This document shows, in pieces, positions 35,819-46,639 of a stretch of DNA of 64,000 nt. Numbering within the stretch: the first letter of the stretch is position 1; the number at the start of each line of letters is the position of its first letter. This DNA is from Ignavibacteria bacterium. Lineage in GTDB: Bacteria; Bacteroidota; Ignavibacteria; Kapaibacteriales; UBA2268. The translations under genes and the position numbers were made by a program. The notes beneath the pieces were generated by a model, which was not told where the DNA came from, ran no database searches, and saw nothing but the letters and a program-made list of their open reading frames with translations. The stretch is taken from assembly GCA_016844745.1 (NCBI GenBank), contig JAERMQ010000042.1:1-64000 (forward strand), read 5' to 3'.

Positions 35819-38683
35819 ATGAAATCGAAAATCTTCTTATTAGCTTTTATTTGTACTTTCAGCTTAATCAAGCTCATTGCTCAAATCCAAACGCCAAACC
35901 CAAAATCGCCGAAAATTCAAAGTATATCAATATCGCCGAAATTAGCTATTCCTCCGAAAACATTATCAAATCCGCAATACAATTTCCCATTCCAGGATGT
36001 GCGATGGCTCGGTGACATAAATAAGGATGGGAAAACCGAAATGGCAATTTGTATTGAAACAGCCGACGATAGAACTACCAAGCCTGAGGATAAAGTCTGG
36101 AAAACTGCCTTCTTTAACGACCTTTATAGCTCAGAACCAAATGAAGTTCTTTATGACAAAAATCTATTCCCAATCGGAGATTTTAATAAGGACAGTATTG
36201 ACGATTTATTTGACCTTGTTTCCGGATCTGTATTCATTGGCTCTAAAACCGGATTGAATCCTAATGGGGCTCAAATATCCAATATGAATTACACAAGTAT
36301 TAATATCATTCCTATAAAAGATATCAACGGTGATGGATATGCAGATTTCTTTTCGTTTGATTACGATTCATGTCAGTTTGTTCTGGGTAATGATGTAACA
36401 TTTCAGGATTTTATTTCTCTTACGGATTTTACAATGGGATTAATGAAAGTATATCCTTTCGATTTCGATAAGGACGGAAAAGCAGAATTATTTTGTATTC
36501 CAAATTATGATAACACTATAAAGAGTTATTTTGTTAAATACATAAATAATCAAATGAAGATTATTGACTCTATAGATTTTTCTGAAAATTATGATTCATA
36601 TTACTCCGGATTCTGCGACCTGAACGGGGATAAATTTCCTGATTTCTTTTATCCGGTTTTAGATTCTGTAACAGGATTAAATGACCTCGAAATTCGATTC
36701 GGCAAGGCAACAACACCCTACTTTGGAACAAAACAAATAATCAAAACCCAAAGTAAATTGGATAATTTCGTTTATTACGGCGATGTAAATAAAGACGGTT
36801 TTGACGACATAGTCGGTTCAGATAAAAACGGTACACCAACAATTTTTTTCGGTAGCGCGAATGTTCAAAATGGTTTTAAACCTCAATTTCTACTCGCGCC
36901 AGCTTTTATCATTAGCTCTCCAACTAATCAATATATAACCGGTGATGATGATGGTGACGGATATCCGGATATGATTTATAATTATTACAGGATTGATACG
37001 ATTACGGGACAAAGATTAAGTCTGGGTTTTGGCATTCTTCGGGGTGGTCAGCAGATATCAGAAATGAATAACAGAAATATTTTTCAAAACTATGAAGATG
37101 CCGGAAATCGTTTAGGATATGGAATGTCCACGGTGAATTTGGGAGATGTTAATGGCGATGGTAATGAAGATTTTGCCATTTCGGCTTTCTACGGTATGTA
37201 TGCCGATATCTTTTTTGGGAAGAAAAATCTCAGCTCAAAAAATGATTGTAAAATAATACTCGACCAAAGAGTACAAGTATTTCTATACAGTATTGAGGGT
37301 GGGGATATAAACGGGGATAGCATTTCGGATATTATATTATCCAAAACCGGCGCTGATTCTTCATTGAATAACATACTTATTTATTTCGGAAGAAAAGAAT
37401 GGAAAACTACTCTTTATGAAAAAGATGCAGATATAATATTAAAAGCTCCGAGTAAAATGGATTATTTTGGGTATTTCATCAAGGAGATTGGCGATTTTAA
37501 TGATGACGGTTACAATGATTTTGTCGTCAGCGGTACAGATTATCAGTTGAATGATACAACGTTCAAATCTGAGGCTTATCTGTATCCTGGAGGAAAAACG
37601 ATTAGCCAAACGCCGTTAAAAATTAACGGAGGTACAAGTAAAGTTAATTCATATTTCGGATACAGAATTTCTAAATTGGGGGATATCAATTCCGACGGTT
37701 ATGCTGATTTCGCTATTTCAGACAGGAACTCAAATAATTCTGATGGCACTAAAGGTCGCGTATTGGTATTTTTCGGAGGCAAGGAAATTAACCTGAATAA
37801 TTATTTTGAAATTCCTTGTCCTTATTATAATGTGAATTTAAGTTCTATCAATAGATTTGGCTCTTTTATGGCTTTAAGTCCGGGGGATTATGACGGTGAT
37901 GGTATTAATGACATTGTCATAGGAAGTTCAAGGGATAGTAAAATAAATGCAGGAAGAATTTTTATTTACAAGGGTGGTACCAATTTAAAAAATACTTATA
38001 ATTATACTGTTGATTTATATGATATTAAAAATATCCTGGATACTTCAACAGCTTATGGAGTTTACTCCGCAGTCGATTTTGCATATCAGTTTTCGAAAGA
38101 GAATAATTATGACTTAATTGTTTCAACTGGAATTGGTTCCTCAACCAACGCTTATGTTTACAAATGTGGTAGTCCGGGAAATAAAACCCAAGCTGATTTT
38201 ATGCTTAAAGCGCCAAACTCAGAAATTAATTTGGGAGGACACTACAAATTCGCCGTTGGTAATTTCAACAATGACAAAAAACTCGATATTGTGATGGGAC
38301 AGATTGACGATTATAATTATGGTATTCAAGCTGGTATAGCATATTTATTTGAATCACCAAATGCAGTCATAACTGAAGTTAAAGAAGAAGAAACAATTGA
38401 AACAAAGATAATATCGGGTATCCAAAATTATCCGAATCCATTTGGAAGCAGCATTACGATAAAATTCTACCTGGAAAAGGAGTGTAATACTGAAATATCC
38501 GTATTTGATATTTTCGGTAACAAAGTAAGTGATTTGGATTTAAATTATATCATACCTGGTTGGAATGAAGTATCATGGGATGGAACAGCCCAAAATGGAA
38601 AACCAATGCCTTCGGGCGAGTATTTATTAAAGTTCAAAGCCGGGCAGGAGGTTTTAGTACGAAAGATGTTATTGATAAGGTAG
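35819..38683 (+). CDS. Secreted FG-GAP/VCBS repeat protein with T9SS-type C-terminus
   Basis: The 954-residue protein has a signal peptide (residues 1-21, ending KLIAQ). It carries about a dozen FG-GAP blades with the calcium-binding pattern DxNxDGxxD, for example DINKDGKTEMAI, DVNGDGNEDFAI, DINSDGYADFAI and DYDGDGINDIVI, so it should fold as one or two integrin-like propellers. The last 90 residues (YPNPFGSSITIKFYL ... SGEYLLKFKAGQEVLVRK) form the FlgD-like Ig/T9SS sorting module. It is probably displayed on the surface. It ends at a strong bidirectional terminator shared with gyrB. Confidence 0.87.
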   Translation: MKSKIFLLAFICTFSLIKLIAQIQTPNPKSPKIQSISISPKLAIPPKTLSNPQYNFPFQDVRWLGDINKDGKTEMAICIETADDRTTKPEDKVWKTAFFNDLYSSEPNEVLYDKNLFPIGDFNKDSIDDLFDLVSGSVFIGSKTGLNPNGAQISNMNYTSINIIPIKDINGDGYADFFSFDYDSCQFVLGNDVTFQDFISLTDFTMGLMKVYPFDFDKDGKAELFCIPNYDNTIKSYFVKYINNQMKIIDSIDFSENYDSYYSGFCDLNGDKFPDFFYPVLDSVTGLNDLEIRFGKATTPYFGTKQIIKTQSKLDNFVYYGDVNKDGFDDIVGSDKNGTPTIFFGSANVQNGFKPQFLLAPAFIISSPTNQYITGDDDGDGYPDMIYNYYRIDTITGQRLSLGFGILRGGQQISEMNNRNIFQNYEDAGNRLGYGMSTVNLGDVNGDGNEDFAISAFYGMYADIFFGKKNLSSKNDCKIILDQRVQVFLYSIEGGDINGDSISDIILSKTGADSSLNNILIYFGRKEWKTTLYEKDADIILKAPSKMDYFGYFIKEIGDFNDDGYNDFVVSGTDYQLNDTTFKSEAYLYPGGKTISQTPLKINGGTSKVNSYFGYRISKLGDINSDGYADFAISDRNSNNSDGTKGRVLVFFGGKEINLNNYFEIPCPYYNVNLSSINRFGSFMALSPGDYDGDGINDIVIGSSRDSKINAGRIFIYKGGTNLKNTYNYTVDLYDIKNILDTSTAYGVYSAVDFAYQFSKENNYDLIVSTGIGSSTNAYVYKCGSPGNKTQADFMLKAPNSEINLGGHYKFAVGNFNNDKKLDIVMGQIDDYNYGIQAGIAYLFESPNAVITEVKEEETIETKIISGIQNYPNPFGSSITIKFYLEKECNTEISVFDIFGNKVSDLDLNYIIPGWNEVSWDGTAQNGKPMPSGEYLLKFKAGQEVLVRKMLLIR

Positions 38684-38729
38684 TGAATGGATTTTTATAA
38701 ATTTTGACTAAAACAGTTATCGTAAAAAG

Positions 38730-38770
38730 TCTATCAACCATAGGGTTAACCCTATGGTTGATAGATTTTT

Positions 38771-38772
<2 letters not shown>
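38730..38772. terminator. Bidirectional intrinsic terminator between the FG-GAP gene and gyrB
   Basis: A perfect 18-base-arm inverted repeat (38730-38765, TCTATCAACCATAGGGTT and its complement) with no unpaired loop is followed by seven T on the plus strand. On the minus strand it is followed by a CTTTTTAC run. It lies between convergent stops and the plus-strand T-run overlaps the gyrB stop codon. Confidence 0.9.
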
Positions 38773-40810
<2,038 letters not shown>

Positions 40811-40963
40811 TCAATTATAAATTTAATAAATCAATTCAAAAAATGTAATATTATATCATGCAAATTTACGAAATTCTGGGGAAAGTCGGGGAAGAAAGTT
40901 TGGTGAATTTATAACTTAATAATAAGCGCCATGAGTTCCTATTTATTTGAGGAGACAATATAA

Positions 40964-41082
40964 TTTTCAATTTTTGAATTTTCAATTTTCAATAAATTTT
41001 CAATGATTAATTTAGAATTTTTAAAAATTGAAAATTAGAAATTGAATGAAAATTGCAAAATTGAAAATTGAAAATTTTTCCC
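40964..41082. repeat. AT-rich dispersed repeat (family C)
   Basis: The left side repeats TTTTCAATTTT words and contains TTTTCAATGATTAATTT. The right side repeats AAAATTGAAAATT. Together they form a loose inverted repeat. It fills most of the 334-base gap upstream of gyrB. Nothing else is recognisable in that gap apart from the gyrB promoter region. Confidence 0.75.
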
Positions 41083-41129
41083 TTATCGTTAAGAGTTTCT
41101 CTAAATTCGAGTAAAAGTTTGAATCTTTA

Positions 41130-41366
41130 TTAATTTTTTGTGCAAAGCATGTAAACAGTATCTGGAGAGATGTCCAGTCTTTGATTCCACGTCAATACCC
41201 CATCATTTAATTTTGCACTTTTAAACGTCATAAGGTCATTAAGTGATTTAAAAGAGCCTTTATCTAAGAAAGGTTTCAAATCAAATATGCCCAGCTCATC
41301 GTTTGTGAACACTATATTAATTGTATAATCATCGTTTAATTTGAATTCTTTGATTCTTGGAAACAT
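41130..41366 (-). CDS. DUF2442 domain protein
   Basis: The 78-residue protein matches DUF2442 by its opening PRIKEFKLNDDYTINIVF, LGIFDLKPFLDKGSF, and the closing LTWNQRLDISPDTVYML. DUF2442 genes commonly form two-gene modules with DUF4160 genes. Here the DUF4160 reading frame is directly upstream, with AGGTGG between its stop and this ATG. Function is unknown. The pairing has been likened to toxin-antitoxin modules, but no activity can be claimed. Confidence 0.88.
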   Translation of the reverse strand: MFPRIKEFKLNDDYTINIVFTNDELGIFDLKPFLDKGSFKSLNDLMTFKSAKLNDGVLTWNQRLDISPDTVYMLCTKN

Positions 41367-41375
41367 AAACCACCT

Positions 41376-41645
41376 TTATTTTAACGGGTCAATATTATAC
41401 GGAGCATCACCATTGACAGATAAATCCCAATTTGCCATCAAATCTTCTTCGTGTATTGTAATCCAAGCCTTAACGATTTTCAATTTATTATTTGGTAAGT
41501 TCCCCTCAAGTAATTCACCATCAGGAATGGTTACAACACTAAATTCCCCTTGATATTTAATATGAACATGTGGTAATTAATGCCGAATATTATCAAAAGC
41601 ATACATATAAACTACCAATACATAAAACATAGATATCGACGGCAT
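41376..41645 (-). pseudogene. DUF4160 gene interrupted by an in-frame TAA
   Basis: Reading minus-strand codons from ATG 41645 gives MPSISMFYVLVVYMYAFDN and then IRH, followed by a TAA stop at 41579-41577. The same frame resumes with LPHVHIKYQGEFSVVTIPDG, then GELLEGNLPNNKLKIVKAW and a final MANWDLSVNGDAPYNIDPLK. Both halves match DUF4160, and the join falls in the conserved HNLPHxHVKY region, so a single nonsense change, not a shift of frame, breaks it. The total is 88 codons, normal for the family. The stop is 9 bases before the DUF2442 ATG. It could be a recent pseudogene, a sequencing error, or subject to readthrough. Confidence 0.82.
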
Positions 41646-41756
41646 CTTCACTTCAATTTTATTTTTTCATTATTCTATGACATTTTCAAATTAAAATTAT
41701 TTTAATCATTTCCATATCTCCTTTTGTCAGAGTTCTTCATTATTTTTGAAGACAAC

Positions 41757-41988
41757 ATCATTTCCAATTTTCGAATTTTCAATTTCCAATAAATTTTTAA
41801 TGATTAATTCTAAATTTATTATTAAAAATTAGACATTGATTGAAAATTACAAAATTGATAATTGAAAATTTATCCCTTTCTATCAGTAACTTTTGACTAG
41901 TGTGGAGAACCGCTCCTGCAGGTGATTCCTACATTCGCAGGAATGTCATTTTTTTTTACAGTGGATTCCTGCATACGCAGGAATGACA
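41757..41988. repeat. AT-rich repeat (family C) followed by two small hairpins
   Basis: Positions 41757-41870 are another family-C copy (TTTTCAATTTTC... and AAAATTGATAATTG...). Two neighbouring hairpins follow: GATTCCTACATTCGCAGGAATG around 41925-41946 and GATTCCTGCATACGCAGGAATG around 41964-41985. The second ends just before the rluB-like stop. They occupy the 355 bases between the DUF4160 remnant and the pseudouridine synthase. Confidence 0.75.
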
Positions 41989-42000
41989 ATTATTATTGTT

Positions 42001-42750
42001 TTATGTACTTATTCCGACAAGCTTCTTCAATGCCCGAACTTCCGCTTTCAGCAAGTGGCGATAAACTCCACGCGGCAAGCCGGAACATGTAACACCGGCA
42101 AAAGATTTTCGTTCAAGTTGTTTGACTTCGTATTCAAAATGTTCGAATATACGCTTCACTTCGTGATGGCGCCCCTCATGCAGCTTGAGCATTATTTTAG
42201 CACGATTCTCAGGATGTATGAATAGTTCGCACGGCGATGTCCTGCCATCTTCCAATTCCACTCCGGCAGCAATCTGTGTAGCAACCACGTTCGTTAATTC
42301 CTTTTCTAAGAGGACATTATATATTCTTTCAATTTTATATTTCGGGTGGGTTAAGCGATTAGAAAGTTCTCCGTCATTTGTCAGCAGCAATACACCCGTA
42401 GTGTTCCTGTCCAATCTGCCAACCGGATAAATACGAACTTTCTTTCTTACAATATCCAAGACTGTTTTCCGGTTCTTTTCGTCGCTCGTTGTAGTGATTA
42501 CATCTTTTGGCTTATTCAGAAGGATATAGATATAAGTCTGTGGCAGTCCAACCGGGTCGCCATTAACCGTGACAAAATCCGAAAGGGAAATTTTCACGCC
42601 CAATTCCGATACCGTTTTTTGATTAACTTTTACAACGCCGGATTTAATCAAGTCATCAGCTTTTCTACGGGAAGATATCCCGGTCGAAGCAAGGTATTTA
42701 TTAAGCCTGATTTCATTTTGTAAACTTGAGTCTTTTTTGGTTTTTCCCAT
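42001..42750 (-). CDS. 23S rRNA pseudouridine synthase, RsuA/RluB family
   Basis: From ATG 42750 the protein is 249 residues: an S4 RNA-binding domain at about 15-70 (IRLNKYLASTGISSRRKADD), then the RsuA-type catalytic domain with the active Asp in YPVGRLDRNTTGVLLLTNDG. The C-terminus (HEGRHHEVKRIFEHFEYEVK) is typical. It should isomerise a uridine in 23S rRNA; RluB is more likely than RsuA in Bacteroidota but the target is not proven. A GTG at 42780 and an ATG at 42768 are alternative starts. It diverges from the sigma factor gene. Confidence 0.9.
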   Translation of the reverse strand: MGKTKKDSSLQNEIRLNKYLASTGISSRRKADDLIKSGVVKVNQKTVSELGVKISLSDFVTVNGDPVGLPQTYIYILLNKPKDVITTTSDEKNRKTVLDIVRKKVRIYPVGRLDRNTTGVLLLTNDGELSNRLTHPKYKIERIYNVLLEKELTNVVATQIAAGVELEDGRTSPCELFIHPENRAKIMLKLHEGRHHEVKRIFEHFEYEVKQLERKSFAGVTCSGLPRGVYRHLLKAEVRALKKLVGIST

Positions 42751-42872
42751 TAATTCGAATCCGTACATTTCAAAAAACACAAATTAAATATTTTTCAATG
42801 ATTTTAATTGAAATCACGGAAATTCCGTAAAAAGTTCTTAATTTTATTATTTTGTAATTTTCAATTTTGTTA

Positions 42873-43496
42873 ATGCATAAAAAGCACGATATAAAAAAAG
42901 ACCCGAAACTCAGCAATGAAGAAGACCTCGTAGCTATCGATAAAATTTTAGCGGGGAATTCCGCTGCTTTTGGAATATTACAAAAAAAATATAAACGCCT
43001 TATCACATCCTTAATCAGGAAAATGGTCCGGGATGAAGTTGAAGTCGAAGACCTGACTCAGGAGACATTTATCAAGGCATATAAGTCTCTATCGAGCTTC
43101 CAGAAGAATTATACTTTTTCTGCATGGCTTTATAAAATTGCATCAAATTCATGTATTGATTATTTAAGGAAAAAGCGATTTAAGACCGTTTCATTATCTC
43201 ATCCATCGCCATCAGGCGATGAAGAAATTTATCTTGAAATAGAAGATGTAACTCAAAAAACCGATTCTGCTATTTTAGGAGAGGAAAAGAAATTAGCTTT
43301 GAACCGTGCTATTGAATCACTTCCGGCTCAGTACCGAGAAATCATCAAATTGCGGCATGAAGAAGAATTAGACTATAACGATATTTCGTTGCAATTAGCC
43401 ATTCCTTTAGGAACGGTGAAGGCTCAATTATTCCGTGCGCGAAAACTGCTATATACTGAACTACGAAAGAATTTGAATTTGTTTACCGAGCATTGA
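42873..43496 (+). CDS. ECF-type RNA polymerase sigma factor
   Basis: The 207-residue protein has sigma-70 region 2 (DLTQETFIKAYKSLSSFQ, FSAWLYKIASNSCIDYLRKK) and region 4.2 (PAQYREIIKLRHEEELDYND, GTVKAQLFRARKLL). The 40-residue linker between them is normal for ECF factors of the RpoE kind. No anti-sigma gene follows; the next gene is a nuclease-fold protein. An ATG at 42873 is preferred over the TTG at 42867. Confidence 0.93.
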   Translation: MHKKHDIKKDPKLSNEEDLVAIDKILAGNSAAFGILQKKYKRLITSLIRKMVRDEVEVEDLTQETFIKAYKSLSSFQKNYTFSAWLYKIASNSCIDYLRKKRFKTVSLSHPSPSGDEEIYLEIEDVTQKTDSAILGEEKKLALNRAIESLPAQYREIIKLRHEEELDYNDISLQLAIPLGTVKAQLFRARKLLYTELRKNLNLFTEH

Positions 43497-43554
43497 TTTA
43501 TCCTTAAATAAATTCGACATTTCTACGTTATATATTAGTAAAAAAGGATTTGAA

Positions 43555-44157
43555 ATGCAGAAACCACAAGAAAATTTGTCATCCGAAACAATTTGGGCTT
43601 TGTTTCAGGAAACTTCTTTGCAAATCAAAGAAAATGATAGAAAATATCAAGAAATGCAAAAAGAAATGCAAAGGGAATTTCGTAAGGAGATGATTGCAAA
43701 TGACAAAAAAGCAACAAAAAAACTAAATAAACTAGAAGAACTTTTTGTTAGCCAGTGGGGAAAATTAATTGAATCCCTGATTGAGGGTGATTTAATCAAA
43801 CTTTTGAATTTGAGAGGCATTAAAGTTCAGAATTTAAGCACGAGAATAAAAATATTTAAAAATAACAGGCAATATGAATTTGATATCATTGCTGAAAACG
43901 GAACTGAAGTTGTTATAGTCGAAGTAAAAACAAATTTGAAAGTAAAGAATGTAAAGGACTTCCTGATTACCTTGAATGAAATTAAAACAATTTTACCAAG
44001 ATATAAAGACAATATAATAATTGGAGCTATGGCATTTCTGAAGTCGGATGAACGAAGTGAAATTTTTGCTTCATCCAAGGGATTATTTACAATCCGGTCA
44101 ACAGGCAATAGCTCTTCAATAACAAATGCAAAGGACTTTTTACCAAAATATTTTTAA
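43555..44157 (+). CDS. DUF3782-like protein: coiled coil plus PD-(D/E)XK nuclease fold
   Basis: The 200-residue protein begins with a charged helical coiled coil (about 25-70, QKEMQREFRKEMIANDKKAT). It then has a restriction-like fold with the pattern YEFDIIAEN... VVIVEVKT (about 103-125): an Asp followed by ExK, the core of PD-(D/E)XK nucleases. This arrangement is that of the DUF3782 family, common in filamentous cyanobacteria and sometimes called restriction-endonuclease-like. Substrate and activity are unknown. A good ribosome site (AAGGA) precedes the ATG. It is 16 bases upstream of pheS. Confidence 0.8.
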   Translation: MQKPQENLSSETIWALFQETSLQIKENDRKYQEMQKEMQREFRKEMIANDKKATKKLNKLEELFVSQWGKLIESLIEGDLIKLLNLRGIKVQNLSTRIKIFKNNRQYEFDIIAENGTEVVIVEVKTNLKVKNVKDFLITLNEIKTILPRYKDNIIIGAMAFLKSDERSEIFASSKGLFTIRSTGNSSSITNAKDFLPKYF

Positions 44158-44173
44158 TTAAATACAAAATTCA

Positions 44174-45187
44174 ATGGTCGAACAAATCAAAAAACTCGAA
44201 ACTGAAATCCGAACTACTTTAGGCAATATAAAAGATGCTGTTGAACTGGATTTATTCCGTTTAAAATATTTAGTCAAAAAAGGTTCTATTGCAGCTTTAT
44301 TCGAGCAAATGAAGGATGCACCACCCTCCGAAAAACCAATCGTTGGACGTGAACTCAATCTTTTACGCCATATTGCTGAATCGGAATACAAGGAATTAAA
44401 GGAGAAATTTAACTCCTCATCGCCGGCGAAGAAACAAATTGATTTAACGCTTCCAGGAAGAACGCATTTCACAGGTACATTCCATCCCACACTCAGAACG
44501 ATGGATGAGATGATAGATATATTTACCGAACTCGGTTTTGGCGTTGCCGAAGGACCGGATATTGAGGACGGTTATCACAATTTCGATGCATTGAACTTCC
44601 CCCCCGACCATCCTGCCCGGGATATGCAGGATACTTTCTTTATAAAATCGGATAAGGATTTGCTGCTCCGTACTCACACTTCACCGGTGCAAATCAGGGT
44701 AATGCAGAATCAAAAACCACCGATTCGCTGTATAATGCCTGGTCGGGTTTACCGGAATGAAGCGATTAATGCGCGTTCGTTAGCGGAATTTCATCAAATT
44801 GAGGGTTTGTATATAAATAAAAAAGTATCGCTTGCCGAACTTAAAGGTACTTTAATGGTATTTGCAAAGAAAATGTATGGAGAGAATTCGAGTTTCCGGT
44901 TTCGTCCATCATTCTTTCCCTTTACCGAACCGAGCGCTGAACTTGATATAACATGTTATCTTTGTCATGGCGCCGGCTGCCGGATTTGCAAACATTCCGG
45001 TTGGCTCGAAATTGCCGGCTGCGGAATGGTTCATCCTAATGTATTGCGGGCGGGTGGTATAGACCCGGAAGTTTATTCCGGTTATGCATTTGGCTTCGGT
45101 ATTGAGCGAGTAACATTGCTACGTACAGGTATTGACGATATAAGGTTACTATACGATAACGATGTTCGAGTATTGAGGCAGTTTTAA
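44174..45187 (+). CDS. pheS: Phenylalanine--tRNA ligase alpha subunit
   Basis: This 337-residue class II synthetase subunit joins phenylalanine to tRNA-Phe together with PheT. A coiled-coil N-terminus covers about residues 1-85. The conserved blocks [52 protein letters not shown] and the motif 3 phrase [18 protein letters not shown] are all seen. The length is normal. PheT is not next to it; the gene is followed by a family-A hairpin and an unrelated WG-repeat gene, so the subunits are unlinked here. Confidence 0.97.
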   Translation: MVEQIKKLETEIRTTLGNIKDAVELDLFRLKYLVKKGSIAALFEQMKDAPPSEKPIVGRELNLLRHIAESEYKELKEKFNSSSPAKKQIDLTLPGRTHFTGTFHPTLRTMDEMIDIFTELGFGVAEGPDIEDGYHNFDALNFPPDHPARDMQDTFFIKSDKDLLLRTHTSPVQIRVMQNQKPPIRCIMPGRVYRNEAINARSLAEFHQIEGLYINKKVSLAELKGTLMVFAKKMYGENSSFRFRPSFFPFTEPSAELDITCYLCHGAGCRICKHSGWLEIAGCGMVHPNVLRAGGIDPEVYSGYAFGFGIERVTLLRTGIDDIRLLYDNDVRVLRQF

Positions 45188-45282
45188 TAACTTTTATATA
45201 AAATTAAGAAAGCTAAGTTTTATTAAAATAAGAATTATTTATCGTGGTAATATCAAAGAGAAATTGGTTAAAGATAATTGGA

Positions 45283-45362
45283 AAGAAAAACCCCCTAACC
45301 CCCTTTGAAAAAGGGGGGATATTTGTTCCCCCTTTTTCAAAGGGGGTTAGGGGGTTTTTCTT
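45283..45362. repeat. G-rich hairpin repeat (family A)
   Basis: The arms AAGAAAAACCCCCTAACCCC and GGGGTTAGGGGGTTTTTCTT pair perfectly with a loop of about ten bases (GGATATTTGTT). It lies directly upstream of the WG-repeat gene's signal peptide, and an open frame runs through it by chance because the repeat lacks stops. Confidence 0.92.
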
Positions 45363-45396
45363 AAATTTATGGCGAATTTTAGATAAAAAAAATTCC

Positions 45397-46473
45397 TTGA
45401 AATCAAAGTTTTTAATCCCTTTAACCATATTTTTTATGTTAGCGCTTAATTGTCTTTATGCCCAAAAAACTCCTTTAGCCACATATAAACTTGAAGGTAA
45501 ATGGCATTTCATTGCATCGGACGGCTCTACACTGTTTGCACCTCAATTACTCGATGAAGTAACTTCTTTTAAAGAAGGATATTTCAGGGTTATGAAGAAA
45601 ATAAATAATAAGGAAAAATGGTACTTCCTGGATTCCTTAGGCGAAACTGCTGTAACCCCTGACTGTGATTATGTCTTTGATTATTCCGAAGGATTAGCTC
45701 TTACAGTAAATAATCTCGATGAACAGAAACTTCAAAATAAATTCGGATTTATCGACCAAAACGGCAAACAGGTTATTCCAATGATTTACAATGATGCAGA
45801 AAGCTTTTCTGAAGGATTAGCTTATGCGGCAGGTAATGAAACCAGGGGATGGCTCGATAAAAAAGGGAATTTTGTGATTACCTTAAAAACGAAAGTCAAT
45901 GGTTATACATTTCATGATGGCTTAGCAATGATAAGTAATTCCGAATATAAAATCGGATTTGTGGATAAACATGGCAATGAAGTTATACCACTAATTTTCG
46001 ATGAAGCAGGAAGTTTTTCCGAAGGATTAGCTTTTGCTAATACAGGATATAAGCTTGGTTATATCGACGGAAAAGGAAAACTTGTTATTCCGGCTCAATT
46101 CGACTATTGCGATGATTTCCATAACGGAGTAGCTTTTGTCGGGTTCCTCGATAAAAGAAATGCTATAACGTATGGAGCGATTGATAAAACGGGTAAATTT
46201 ACCATTCCTTTCAAGTTTGAGAAAGCCCGCAGTTATTCGGAAGGATTAGCAGCGGTCAAGCTCGATGGTAAATGGGGATATGTCGATGTTATGGGAAGTT
46301 TTACCCTTATGCATCAATTTTCTGCAGCTAACAGTTTTATCAACGGTTTAGCCTTTGCAGAGAACAAAGAAGAAAATAAAATCGGTTTTATAAATAAAAA
46401 AGGTGAGTTTATAGTAATATTACCAAAATGTGAGCATGTAGTAGATTTAAGACTGAATAAATTAGTATATTAA
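45397..46473 (+). CDS. WG-repeat secreted protein, probable TTG start
   Basis: The protein contains about eight WG-type repeats: alternating blocks ending in F/Y-x-EGLA and beginning with a Lys-Trp/Phe-Gly-F/Y-I-D pattern, such as NKFGFIDQNGKQVIP, YKIGFVDKHGNEVIP and GKWGYVDVMGSF. If translation starts at TTG 45397 the first 23 residues are a perfect signal peptide (KSKFLIPLTIFFMLALNCLYAQ), giving 358 residues. A GTG at 45244 would instead place about 50 residues encoded by a dispersed hairpin before the signal, which is unlikely. It is exported, probably to the periplasm or outer surface. Function of WG repeats is not established. Confidence 0.85.
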   Translation: MKSKFLIPLTIFFMLALNCLYAQKTPLATYKLEGKWHFIASDGSTLFAPQLLDEVTSFKEGYFRVMKKINNKEKWYFLDSLGETAVTPDCDYVFDYSEGLALTVNNLDEQKLQNKFGFIDQNGKQVIPMIYNDAESFSEGLAYAAGNETRGWLDKKGNFVITLKTKVNGYTFHDGLAMISNSEYKIGFVDKHGNEVIPLIFDEAGSFSEGLAFANTGYKLGYIDGKGKLVIPAQFDYCDDFHNGVAFVGFLDKRNAITYGAIDKTGKFTIPFKFEKARSYSEGLAAVKLDGKWGYVDVMGSFTLMHQFSAANSFINGLAFAENKEENKIGFINKKGEFIVILPKCEHVVDLRLNKLVY

Positions 46474-46639
46474 ATTACTTTAGGAAATATTCCGTAGTAT
46501 ATTATTTTATAATTATTTAGAAAATATACCTTAATATTTTTTCTATTTAATTAATCACTTTAATGATATTAATTTATTAATAGTTATTTAGTTTATATAA
46601 AATATTTTATTGTTGTACTCATTTAATTAATTAATAATT

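Noticed and set aside
35743-36015. Plus-strand frame of 90 codons overlapping the FG-GAP gene start
   Set aside because: It overlaps the FG-GAP signal peptide in another frame and has no ribosome site or domain.
45213-45428. Minus-strand reading frame at 45.2-45.4 kb
   Set aside because: It is the family-A hairpin read on the other strand, with no start signal.
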